Shown here piece after piece: positions 1 to 10,736 of a stretch of DNA of 64,000 nt. A program made the translations under genes and the position numbers. Below the pieces are notes generated by a model. The model saw only the letters and a program-made list of their open reading frames with translations, searched no databases and had not been told where the DNA came from. Each line of letters begins with the position of its first letter. Position 1 is the stretch's first letter. Source of the DNA: Porpolomopsis calyptriformis (lineage: Eukaryota; Basidiomycota; Agaricomycetes; Agaricales; Hygrophoraceae); contig OX621175.1 of assembly GCA_951640195.1 (NCBI GenBank), positions 496,001 through 560,000 on the forward strand, given 5' to 3'.

Positions 1-3000
1 CCAATTGTCCATGCGTGAGTGAATGCCAACCCATCCACAATCCAAATTAACGCGTGTTTGCAGCTGCCACGCAGCCGAACACCCCCTACGATAGCGGGGA
101 ATCGGTTCCTCCCAGCACCGAACCGTCTTTTTCGTCGCTGTCGAGCCTTGGAAAACGAAAGGCTAGCGAGCTCTCCGACTTCTTTGAACAATCTCAGCCA
201 GGGAAGATCGTCAAGTCCACCAATAGTATTCACGACGCGTCTAATCCCTTTCTGGACACCCATGACATCGTCTCTGCAGTACCTCTTCTGAATGGTGCAT
301 CGTCGTCCATTACACCCGTGATCATTGTCAGTGCCATTCTGTTTTCCCGGTCGATCCTTCAATTGCTTACGAACGATCCCTCCCCAGGCTCATTCCCCTC
401 ACCACCAGTCCCGCTTTGATCAGCACAAGATTAGCTTTGGTGTTCAATACGAGATCGCCCGTCTTTACTCTTCCCAGCTCCTCAAGTACGAGGATATCAC
501 TTTGCAAACCCTCATCAATCTGAGAGGACCTAGCGCTATTGTTGCACCGGACACGCCCCGGATCCTCAGGCTATGCGAGCGGAATGAAGGGGACGAGGCA
601 TATGCCCTTGCTTTCGCGAAAGAAATGGCTGCAAAGGCGTGTTTTTTTCGCGTTCTCTCTTGTGGCAGTCACTTACTGTGCTCCTTCAGACGCCCTGGGA
701 AGAGCTCGATATCGAAGAAAGAAATCTTCGGATCGATCCATTGTCAGGTTTAGGCTTTGGCAAGGACACCCCCGGCTGGTACGGCGGTAAGGTTCACTTC
801 AGGGCGAAACTCAAAGAAGGCGACGGCGGCCGGGGCGATTCGCATTATAAGATCAGGCTAGAACGCGCAGAGTTGGGCCCTTCATGCCGCTTCGCCCGCC
901 GTTTTGGGTCGACATCGTTCCTTAAGGTCAAGGTCCCGTCGAATATCATCAACAGGACGAACAATGGACTCACAGAATTCTTTTCGAGACCGTTCATACT
1001 CAATGGACGCGTATTTCGGTCATTCTTCGCCAAGGAGGAAAACGTGTTCTTGTTCAGGACGAACGAGGTTGTACACGATTTCACGGTCGCTGCCGGTCCA
1101 GCAGGCTCTCCTGGCCTATCTTTGATGGAGTTTTTGAATTGGCATAATTCACTTGAAGTGAATCGCAAACAGGCGGGTGCTCTGTCGTCGAAAAATGTTG
1201 AGTATACTAACAGACGTTTATCCAGAGTTTGACCAAGTGGGCTTCTCGGTTCGCTCTCGGGCTGTCGACTTCGGTTCCTGCCCTGGAGCTGAAGGCTTCC
1301 AACATCGTCCACGAACCGGATATCAGTTCGTTTACCCATTTTATTCACGGCCTAGTTTGTTGTGACTGATCCAGTAAATTAGTGTCTACATCAGGTTCGG
1401 ATATGACTGACGGAGCGGGATTTATCAACAAGTTGCCTCTGCTGGAAATGCAAGCCAGATTCGAGTGGGGGAGCTTTCCGACGGCAATACAGTGCAGACT
1501 TGCGGGGAGTAAAGTACGGCACAGGTCAAGATCCAGTTTTATTTTTTACTTATGTTTCAAGTAGGGACTTCTTCATGTTCAACCCAACGATCGCGACGAC
1601 GCTCAAGAAAATCCTGTCGCACATATCAGGCCCTCTCAGATTAAGATCAAGTACCCTCCAGAGCAGCCTGCCGATCCCGCCATGCTCATTCTTGACCTTC
1701 TTTGCTCGTCGCACATGAGATCTCCCAGCCGTCTCTCGCACGAGATAACAATCAATCTTGCGGAAAACGGCGTTCACCACAGTATCTTCGCCAAGTTATT
1801 TCGTCAAGGCCTCACGGAACTGATTGACAGCCTTATGAAATGGGACGATCCTCTTGAACTGTGGAGGACTATTTCGCACAAAGGAGGCGTTTTATCCGCG
1901 CGGATGGCCCGAGAAGCCGGCGGAGAGTCGCGCGCGCGAGGCTACGGCGAACGCGAGAACGACGATCTCGAACACGAGGACGAGGACGGACTGGGACAGA
2001 TGGAGAAGGCCCTCAAGCAATCCTCGACGGCGTGGTGGTGGGACGAACTAAGCGGCTGTCCCTCTTCGCTTGAAGAGACCGTGATGGTCCTCCTCGATGC
2101 TGGCTTTTTACCTACCAATTGCCCCGTTCTTCGCGACAAGCTGAAACACATCGTTCTCACCAGCGTTGAGACCTACACCCGCAAGTGTAAGGTTGACGTC
2201 CCCATGTCCTGCACGGCTTTCATCGTGCCCGGTAAGTCGTATCTACTATCGTGGCCTAACATATACATATATGTGTTTCGTTCTGCAGATCCTTTCGGAG
2301 TTTTAGGTCCTAGAGAAGTCCAAATTAGGAACAGCCGCCGAAGTTTCCAAACGGAGGACGGGATTGAAACAGACGTTATTTTGGGTGATGTCTTGGTATG
2401 TAAAAGTCGTCCCGGCGCAGTTTCTTATTAATAACTTTAATTCCTCAAGCTCGCCCGTCATCCATGCAAACTACCAACAGACGTACAAAAGGTCCGTAGA
2501 CTATTCCTTCCCCTTGTTCCGATTAGACCTTACTGCTTTCCCTAGTTTCAAGCTGTCGAAAAGGTAGAACTGCGACATCTGACCGATGTTATCGTCTGTT
2601 CCACCCAAGGCGATCGTCGTCAGGCCGATTTACTCTCAGGAGGTAAGTTCAGTCACTCTGCACGCTGTGAATTGCTACGATAACATGACTCGCCCACAGG
2701 AGACTATGATGGTGATAAAGTTTTGGCGGTCTGGCAACCAGATGTTGTGAAGTCTTTTGTCAATGCAGATTTACGTTTTTCGCATGAGCCAAAGGAAGTG
2801 GATGCCTGCTTTGATTGTGAACAAGGGAGTGTCGGAGAGTTCCTTGAGCAAATGGGGACACAGCCTGAGGAAAGCCAGATCCAAAGGTTGCAGAAGGTTC
2901 TCCTGGGTAACATCCGTGATGGATCTGTCGTTGGGACGTACTCCAAGTTCCACGAAAGTTCGATCTATGCAAAGGGTTATAATCACCCACAGACCGTTCA

Positions 3001-3902
3001 TCTTGCGTACATGTGAGTAAGATATCTATTTTCTATTCTGCTTCTTTGTTTGCCAATTGCGACCTGGCGAATAACGGGCAGGTTCTGCAAAATTCTCGAT
3101 GGCGCCAAGACCGGTTTAACGGTAAAACAACCGGTGCTTCGGAAGGACCGTTCGGAATGGCAGAGAACCCTCCCACCTCGTTGGAAGGAGATCACAGAGG
3201 ACAAGAAGAAAATCCCGTATGTCGACAGGGACAACAGAGCGAATTTACGGCGGCCCCCCAACCTCCACGGGTTTATCATGGATCGGATAACCAAAGTCGC
3301 AAGGGAGGAACGCACCCGGCAGCTACACCCTGTCAGAGAGAAATTCGACTCCTTCAACAGAGTCGTTGCGGACAGCGACCTGACGGAACCGTGGCTGAGC
3401 GCCGTTAAACTGGCGGATCGGTTCGTGGTGGAGGAGGGATGTGACAGGATGAAACGTGATCTGGAAAAGATTGCGGACCATGTGCATTCCATGTTCCCAA
3501 AACACCGGGGGCAGGTGAGCGGTGGGTCACCAAAAAAGTCAGACAACCGAGCTCCGTTCTCCGATCTGCCGATCGAAGTGCGTCAGGATAAGATACGAGC
3601 CTTGTCGCGCGAATTCCATTCGAAACCTTCTCCGAGGGAGGTGATGATGGATGGGCTGGAGATCCGTCGGCTGAGGGCCTCGTATGCATATTATTATGAC
3701 CACCAGAAGTCCCACGGGAAAGGTTGGACGCGATTTCCGTTTGATGTGGCCATGCGAGATCTGTGTACCATCAAAGGTACGTTGGCCACTGTAATACAAT
3801 GTTATCAATCATCTGATGCATGATGGGGGCGTACTAGCTCAAGCTCTAGGTCCTTCCAGGACGATAACGGCAGAGTTCTATCAAAGGTTTTATCTCAAAT
3901 AA
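1..3902 (+). CDS. RNA-dependent RNA polymerase, QDE-1/RdRP family (5' end outside window)
   Basis: Cellular RdRP that makes double-stranded RNA from single-stranded templates for RNA silencing. The decisive motif is GGDYDGDK at about 2696-2719, with the catalytic triad DYDGD at 2702-2716. It is preceded by the family-typical stretch VIVCSTQGDRRQADLLSGG, where many relatives have a similar CSTKG segment. The reading frame is traced through about ten short introns and ends AEFYQRFYLK with TAA at 3900-3902. Upstream exons carry recognisable RdRP blocks (SAPW-like TPWEELD at about 690, NRTNNGLTEFF at about 943, LMKWDDPLELW at about 1832). One intron, 637-689, needs a GC donor to keep frame. The N-terminus lies to the left of the window, so the start and total length are unknown. 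Family assignment is firm. Whether it acts in quelling, meiotic silencing or siRNA amplification cannot be told from sequence. Confidence 0.93.
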
Positions 3903-4210
3903 TCTATACTCCGTTCTTATCATCTGCATCTATTTTGGACTGAACTGTTCTCGCATTGCCTTGTGTGTTGCATACCCTCCCACGTCGGACGGTCCTGTAT
4001 CGCATCCCTTTTCCTTGCTATCGCGGATTGGTCACCCCAACTACCATCTCAATCATTTACGACGAGTGTATATGTAACAGTTAGAGGACGTGTGACTGTG
4101 TATGTTGTATACCAATGCTAAGAATACGGCCATCCTGTGGTTCCTTTCCTGCGAAAATGAGTCATTTATAATCAAGTGGGATGCTTGGACGAAAATCAGA
4201 GTGAGTATTG
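3903..4210. other. intergenic, RdRP 3' flank
   Basis: No gene is seen here. The stretch holds the likely 3' untranslated region of the RdRP gene and moderately AT-rich sequence without repeats. Confidence 0.5.
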
Positions 4211-4633
4211 TCATAACGGGGTTCTGCGCAGAGTGGTCCTGAATCTTGGCCGTGATGTAATTGATGGAGTTAGAGGATCTGCAACTTCGCTAATGAGGCG
4301 AAGACGCTGAGAGACGGCGAGGAAGGTGTTTGGAGGACAGGTATGAGACCCTTCGTCGCTTCCCGATTGGAAAAGGAAAATCCAATGTCGCGGAGCATAG
4401 TCAGTGAGTGTGGTGTCGGAGTTCAGGGTGTCCAGTGTCTCAAATGGCCAAGAAAGCCATTCGCAGACGGAGTGTGGTAACGGCGCATGAATTTGAGTCG
4501 AGTTAGACGCCATGCAGCCGCCACCCCTCGTCGAAGAAACGATCGTAGATCGGGGCTGGTACCAACTAATCGATGCTTGGGTTTCGGAATTTGTCGAAGA
4601 GAGTGAAAATTCTCTGCTTATTGCCTTGATCAT
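4211..4633 (-). pseudogene. possible eroded fragment of a NACHT-ankyrin NLR gene
   Basis: On the minus strand a 140-codon open stretch contains FETLDTLNSDTTLTDYAPRH followed by WIFLFQSGSDE. The two full NLRs in this window have FDTLDTLTADTMQDFPLADYA and then QNWISHIRSGSDDW in the linker between the NACHT region and the ankyrin repeats. The match covers about 35 residues, with conserved spacing. No P-loop, Walker B or ankyrin repeats are found on either side, so this looks like a leftover of a third NLR locus rather than a gene. Flanking residues on both sides do not align convincingly. It could alternatively be an exon of an unrelated short gene, but the shared DYAxxxWxxxxxSGSD pattern argues for common descent. 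Confidence 0.45.
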
Positions 4634-6165
4634 CCTTGGAGAACGGATGGATAATAATGCGCGCAGCTTGATCGTTCACATCTTCATTATGATTTCGACC
4701 AGGCGCAGGTCGTGAGATGCCTTGAAATGAAGACCACGCTCGGAGTCTGCGATCACGTCACTAGCCAGCACAATTTCGTTGAGTGTTAGGAGGGCAAGCA
4801 GAGAATGCGATTCTTGCGATGCTGTCAGCTGCACCGAAACCAACAAAACCTGACGCCACCGATGACTATCGGTTAGAGGAGAGTGAAGGTCGAAATGACA
4901 TACATTCCATCTGTGCTTTTCATCAGGCTAGATTTGATAGTGTTCACATGGGGCAGCTTGCCAGCCCGGGCACAGGAGAATGTGCTCAATCCGGCTCAAG
5001 AGGGCCTTCCCCCTTTGCGTGCATCTGTCAAGCATGATTCCATTCGTTCGAGACTCATTCTGGGTTGGGAAATTGAACCGAAAATGCCTTTCCTCACCCA
5101 GGATGAGTGTTGAATGAACGGAATCAATTTGTTGGGTGGTAGGTATTTCCTGAAAAAACCAAACAAAAAGAGATGGTTTTTTTTTGGAATCCCGGGTCCG
5201 TGTTACACCGCCACATTAGCCGCTAGCATCCCTTCAAATGAAGCAGGGGCACCACTGGACCTAGGCCGAAAGGAAATGAGGATATTTTCCGTCATGTGCG
5301 GGCTATAACACTGTTTTGGTCAGCACTGCCGGTCAATTAAAAAAACGGAGGGAAAGAAGGCGCACTCCGACCCCCCGACTCGGGCCCCAGTACGCTTCGT
5401 CCATTTGAGAGACAGAGCTCACCTTGAGGTAATAATCTCACCAGACTCCCGGGTTTACGCCAATGATCCCAATGATCGGGTCATGTCCAGTACAGGATAT
5501 CACAGGAGACCTTTTTTTCTCTTCCAAATTTCCTTTACTGTGCGTTCTGGAGACGTTGTGCCTTGACAATGGCAGTTTTCTCAGATCAAACGATGGCCAA
5601 TTACCACCCATACAGCCTTTCATCTGGAATTTCATAAACCACCGCTGCCGTATCAACCACCGCTGCATATAAGCCACCGCTCCATATAAATTCCAGAATT
5701 AGCCGCCTACCTTTAGAAGACCCGTCTGACATAGACACAAAGGCCGTTACTGTGTTTGACATCGTAAACTCTAGGGAGTGAAGATGAAGCCATATTGTGT
5801 ATCGTGTCATATGTCCGGCAACACTGAGATGCGAGCAACCATCTGATTACTGTAACATCGCCGCAATACAACAAGGTGATGGTGATAATGACGATGGCGG
5901 TTCCATTTACGGACGTTTCAGCCTTTCTAGGTTTCCCAGCGCCAAACTTTGAGGGGGAACATATGTATTGAATGGAAATAGATCCGAAGCACATACATAG
6001 GTACATCCATACATACGTACAAATCGGGGTATGTCTAGTAAGCTAAAAAAAAAAAAGAGAGAGAAAGAAATATCACCGAATGGCATGAAGATCTAATAAA
6101 TATGTCATATATTCCTTGAGTTGACATCCTGAGCGGCAGGACCACTCTCGGTACGTTGGTTCCAG
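4634..6165. other. intergenic region without a supported gene
   Basis: About 1.5 kb with only short unsupported open frames. Near 5630-5690 there are three imperfect copies of an 18-bp unit (core accaccgctgc). Near 5985-6020 there is a short TACATA-rich microsatellite. The right end is presumably the 3' flank of the G-alpha gene. Confidence 0.5.
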
Positions 6166-8319
6166 TCATGAGATGAGTGCTACATCGCGCAGATGTTGAC
6201 GGAGAAGCATGTCTTGTACTTGAGATACCGAAACAAGTCAGCCTACTCCGAGGGATGAGAGATGAAACATACCATTCGTGAGGATGTGCTTTGTAGATAC
6301 AGTATCCTTTCGGAGGCGAATCAGATGTTAATGGGGAGAGGACCCGAGCGATGATACTCACGATGACAGATGTCAAATGGCAATAGAACACCCGCTTAAC
6401 CGGGGAGTACTCCTTTTGAATATTTGAAAACTTCTTTTTCAAATCTGAAAAAACACGTCAAAGGGGAGGGATGCAGAGAAACGAAGAAACTAACAAGCAG
6501 ATGTGGTTTCAAAGTCGTTCGGTCTGTCACCGTAGGAAAGGATATAATCGGCTAGCCTGACGCCAGCCGCAAGCTTGTCCTTGAGGATGTCGCATTTGTT
6601 GAGGAACAAGACGATATTCGTGCTCTTCAGCAGAGGGTTCGAGACAATGGCCTTCCAAAGGAGGATAGAGTCTTCCTGTGAACGGAAATATGTTAGTTTC
6701 GGTTTGGATGAGAAAAAAAAAGGTTGGGAGGCTGTACAAGTCTATTGACTGATTCGTCCTCCGCCAAAACTTGATCGAAGCAGCTTATGGGGGCCAAGAA
6801 AATGATGGCATCTATGTCGTCAAAGTATGGGACCCATGCGGCTACAACTGTGTCAGCTTCCTAAACGGGGAAAAGTAAGTTTCGTGCGTACCTCGCTAGA
6901 ACGAAGCGGAACAAAGTTGAATCAAGAGAGTCGGGTAATTAAACTAAAGCAAAAGACTAACCAAAGAGCGATGTCCACCGACATCAAACACTCTCCAATC
7001 TCGAGAGATAGAGTTTCCGGCTATGTATAAGAATAAATGTCATTGAATCGGGGTGTGAGAATCAAAGATTTACGAGTAGTCATCACGAATCGGTGTTCGG
7101 ATACTCCCAGGGTTTTCAGACGTGCGCGAAGGATATCGTCTAAGAGATGACGTCAGATCATGATGGTTACCCCATAGGAGCTACTCACCGTCTGAAGGCA
7201 CATAATCGAGGGTTGTGACCTGCTCCAGACGGTCCAAGAAACTGAGGAGAATGTGAGTTTGAGAGAGGGGAAACAAAAAGGGGAAAGGGGAGAACGGACA
7301 ATCCAGGCATATCTTCCAATCTCACTTTCCGCTCTCTCAATAATGCTCTGATAGTTGAGTCGTTCCACAACTGGATCATATCTTTTGAGCATGAGTTCAA
7401 GATGGCACGGGGGTCGTCTGGATCGTTGGGATTGGCGGGAGGGTCAGCCTCGGAGCTTTCCCTGCCGGTCTTGAGCAGCTTGGAAAAGGCGCCTTTCCAG
7501 GATACGGCGGAATTGACGGAGACCTCGCTTAGGAGAGGGTGATTACCGGTGTGGGGTGCGCTGGTGAGTGGGGTGAGATGCGAGGTTGTCTCTATCACAG
7601 AGGTGGAGTGGGAGGTGAGCTGGAGACGACGTAAGAGGATGTCTTCTATTTTGAAAAGGGGACCTAGACGAAGTTTGAGCATATAGTGTTCTGCGGAGAG
7701 TGGTGGGCCGTTCGTGACGGGGGAATTGGGGTCGCGATCGGAGTCTGGCTGGGCTTCCATCATGTGATCGAGGATGAGGCGGAAAGAGCGGACGACATTG
7801 AGTTGGATGACGGCCCTCCAAGAAGCTCTCTCGACACGGAATGCCTGATGGAGGAGTAAGAACGGCGGTCGGGGATAGGTTAGTTATTTAGTGACCTTTG
7901 GGGAATTCATCAACTGGAAGTCTAATGTGAGGAATGGATGAGCGGGAGTGATGGTGTGGAGGAGAGGAAACGTACTTTTGAGAGTTGTGGATTTGCCTAG
8001 AGGCGGGATGAGCAGTGGATGGGTGTGAGAGGTGGGATCATACCTGATTCGCTTTGGCCTGGAGAGGTGGTGAGATTGAGAGAGAGAGGGAGGGATGGAG
8101 GGAGACGGACCTAAAAGAAGGACTTTTACAGGTTTTGATGCCTTTTTTTCGGCGAGCCTTTGACGGTTGAGTTCGTCGTCGATAGCGTCAGAGACCATTT
8201 TGGCATGCTGCTCTGCTTGAAGACGGAGGTCACGCTGGGCAGGTGATTCATCTGGAGGTGGTGCGATGGCTTTCGCCAAAGGATCGTCGTCGGTAAAAAG
8301 TAAAACTTTCGAGGGCATG
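6166..8319 (-). CDS. Non-canonical heterotrimeric G-protein alpha subunit
   Basis: GTP-binding alpha subunit acting below 7TM receptors at the plasma membrane. The start MPSKVLLF at 8319 has proline at position 2, so the MGxxxS/C lipidation signal is absent. Spliced motifs in order: P-loop KVLLLGQSESGKSTTLKNFQ (the 15-nt exon 8044-8058 carries its middle), ERASWRAVIQLNVVRSFRLI, a long proline/serine-rich insertion in the helical domain, switch I LRARLKTLGV, DVGGHRSL, WVPYFDDIDAIIFLAPISCF, G4 NKCD, and the C-terminus VQDMLLRQHLRDVALIS. Two catalytic features deviate. The switch II Gln of DVGGQ is His, and the G5 motif TCAT reads TSVI. This pattern fits the expanded Agaricomycete-type G-alphas rather than the conserved Gpa1-3 classes. 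There are at least eight introns; a 4-nt exon (6892-6895) is needed to keep the normal length after DVGGHRSL. Neighbour: a 7TM protein on the same strand. Confidence 0.92.
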
Positions 8320-8706
8320 GTCGTTGTTGTGGTGGTGGTGGATTGAAGAGAAGTAAGCTGTACCCGACTACGGAGACATGATCCATAAATCACGTGATTT
8401 ATCACACTAAAATTCAATTCTATTCAGACTATCCATCATTCAGAGACCATCAATGAGCTCACGCCTCTCATATGTACTCCCACCCCACCAGAATCCCTCT
8501 TGAACCACCACCGACACTAACCGGCATTATCACAGTACCGCACATGTAGCAACCCTGACTTGAAACCCTCACGACCCGACCACGTGCTTAAGAACTGCCC
8601 CCGTGAGAACTTTTTCGATCGTTACATATCACACTGCCTATTTAGGGACAAATATACAACACAGCAGTAAAATCTAAGCGAGAAACCAAGCATGTCCCAG
8701 ACATGC
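8320..8706. other. intergenic, G-alpha promoter side and 7TM 3' flank
   Basis: Both flanking genes are on the minus strand, so this holds the upstream region of the G-alpha gene and the 3' end of the 7TM gene. No repeat or small gene was recognised. Confidence 0.5.
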
Positions 8707-10395
8707 TCAATGACGACGAGAGATAAATGTAAGCACCCGCTCGGGCAGTCGCAGTGGCGTCTCCGAGTCTGCGCTGTCCAATGTCGACACGCTAAATCGG
8801 CGTGAAGACCGCACTTGCCCTGGTTGCTGTGCCCGATCAACCATCCCGCCCATCGCCGTCTCCCCATCTTCTCCGGCGTTCTTCTCCGGGTCCGTCACTG
8901 CTAAATTATCGGGCAGGGGGAACGGAGAAACTCCCCCTTTAGCAATGAACGAGTCTCGGACCTGTCCGCGTGGCATCGTAAAGTCGGGGAGTGTGGCAAC
9001 ATCCGGGAAGAATCTTCGTGTCGCTAAGAAGATCATCACGTTTATAAACCCTATTTCCAGTAGTGAGCACTGCCCCGCGCATATTATCGTGTCCCCTCAC
9101 CCGTGAGGTTGTACAGCACGTCCGTGACGATGACCGCCCAGTCAGGAACATTACCACCGGTAAATTCGATCAGGCGAGCTAATGAAATCGGGACGAGGAT
9201 GATCGTATAGGCGATCTGTCACACCCATGATTAGCCTTTCTTCGGTTATCAGCTTCCCATACTTACGGGGTACCTGCGCCAATAGTCAGCCCATCGGAAC
9301 ACACACGAGACAGCTCGACGCACCAAACCATGTATTTAGCTGCTCTCAGCATGGAATTGTCAATGATATCGCGCCCAAACGACAACTGCCAGCTTTGTCC
9401 TGTGGGTACGAATCGGATACGCCACTTGCCTTCCGTCGTATAAAGGTTGCCCCGCACGCGAAGTAATATGGTGATATAAAGAATGAATCCAACACCGGCA
9501 GAGAAAAATTCCTAATATTATATAAACATCGAACCGAGGGGAAAATCGATATTCGCGCACAAAAAAGTATTCCAAAAACGTTCGTTCCTTTGGATAACGT
9601 TCCGTGATCCAACACCTTGCAAGAAATTTCAGCAAAACGCTACATAAAGGAGGCAAAACACACCAGTTGCCTGAAATACTGAAATAAGGCCCCTTTTCTG
9701 GTGTTTGGATCACCGCAGGCCCGACGATAACGATGGTGGCGACAGATGCCCACCCAAAACAGATCGTCGCTACAAGCCCAATTTTGGTCGTGGGGACGCG
9801 GAGGAAGAGAAGGTTGAATAGGTGGAGGGCGATCATGAATGACCTTGGCGTGATCATGGTATGAGCGCCACGAGCAAAGATCAAAAAAAAAAAAAAAAAC
9901 GCCGCACCATATCGCGGTGGCGACATTCCCTGTTTGCTTGATTCCACCTAAGGTCGAAAGGGGGGATTGAGAAAGACAGCGAGGGGCTGTGAACAAATGA
10001 CAGACCTTGAAGCGAGCAGAACGACCCCGCTTCGATCTTGTTCAGCAGCACCCATCGTAGGTTCATGACCGTTCCTGTGGATTGGATAGCATTGGCGGCA
10101 AGGAGACAGAAGTAATAGGCGATGACATGGGTCCGTGGATACGAGTTTTTCGGTTTTGCGGCCTGTGTATGTGTGCCGACGGTGATCGCGACGGATATCT
10201 TACAAGAAAACTTACCACCAGAAAAACGAAGATCGCGAAGAGCGACAAAAGGCCAGCTGTTGAGATCCACTGAACTGCGCGTCAGACCCAACGCATACTA
10301 GACAGACTGGATCGACCGCTCACCGTAACACCATCCTTCTCAAACCCATCATAAGGCTTCACGGTTGGAAAAAGAAAGATCGGGGGGTTCAACAT
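8707..10395 (-). CDS. Seven-transmembrane receptor-like protein (fungal GPCR-like family)
   Basis: Multi-exon membrane protein. The start is ATG at 10395 (MLNPPIFLFPTVKPYDGF). Traced segments: TM1 WISTAGLLSLFAIFVFLV; a loop with KNSYPRTHVIAYYFC leading into TM2 LLAANAIQSTGTVMNLRWV; QGGIKQTGNVATAIWSFMIA leading into the HLFNLLFLRVP segment; TICFGWASVATIVIVGPAV; then a W-C-rich loop and CWITERYPKERTFLEYFF, followed by further hydrophobic helices. The tail is soluble and runs from the VMIFLATRRFFPD helix to TFISRRH. The RxKSYPRTHVxAYY and CWIxxxYPxER signatures are familiar from basidiomycete 7TM proteins related to glucose/cAMP receptor-like GPCRs. The family assignment comes from recall and topology, not a search. 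One intron contains an 18-T tract. Its position beside a G-alpha suggests, but does not prove, signalling through G proteins. The ligand is unknown. Confidence 0.75.
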
Positions 10396-10736
10396 TATTT
10401 GATACAAAGAATAGTGTCAGTAACGTCCTCGAATGAGTTGGCTCTGAGCACGCTCAGTGCTATACTCGAAGTTTACGGGGGGAGGCCCAGCTCGAGAGAA
10501 CGAAGGGGAAAGAGATCAACGCAACCGTCAACGGTTGCGGAGTTTATGTGCTGGATGATCACCAGGATCAAAAATGTCAAGGTGCCTTTTAGGCAACAAT
10601 GTGCTACCTAATATCGATATATCATGATATGCAAGATAGGGACGTTCAAACCCGCGACAACGGCGGGACCGTGCCCAGACTACGCACCCCAATTTCCAGA
10701 AAACATTTCGAATAAACGCTTGTCCAGACATCGTTG
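10396..10736. other. intergenic
   Basis: Upstream region of the 7TM gene and 3' flank of the ABC transporter gene. No feature was recognised. Confidence 0.4.

Noticed and set aside
6842..6961. single 107-nt intron in G-alpha giving GGHRSL-EADTVVAAWVPYF
   Set aside because: It is open, but puts about five extra residues into switch II, which is length-conserved in G-alpha; the 4-nt exon model fits better.
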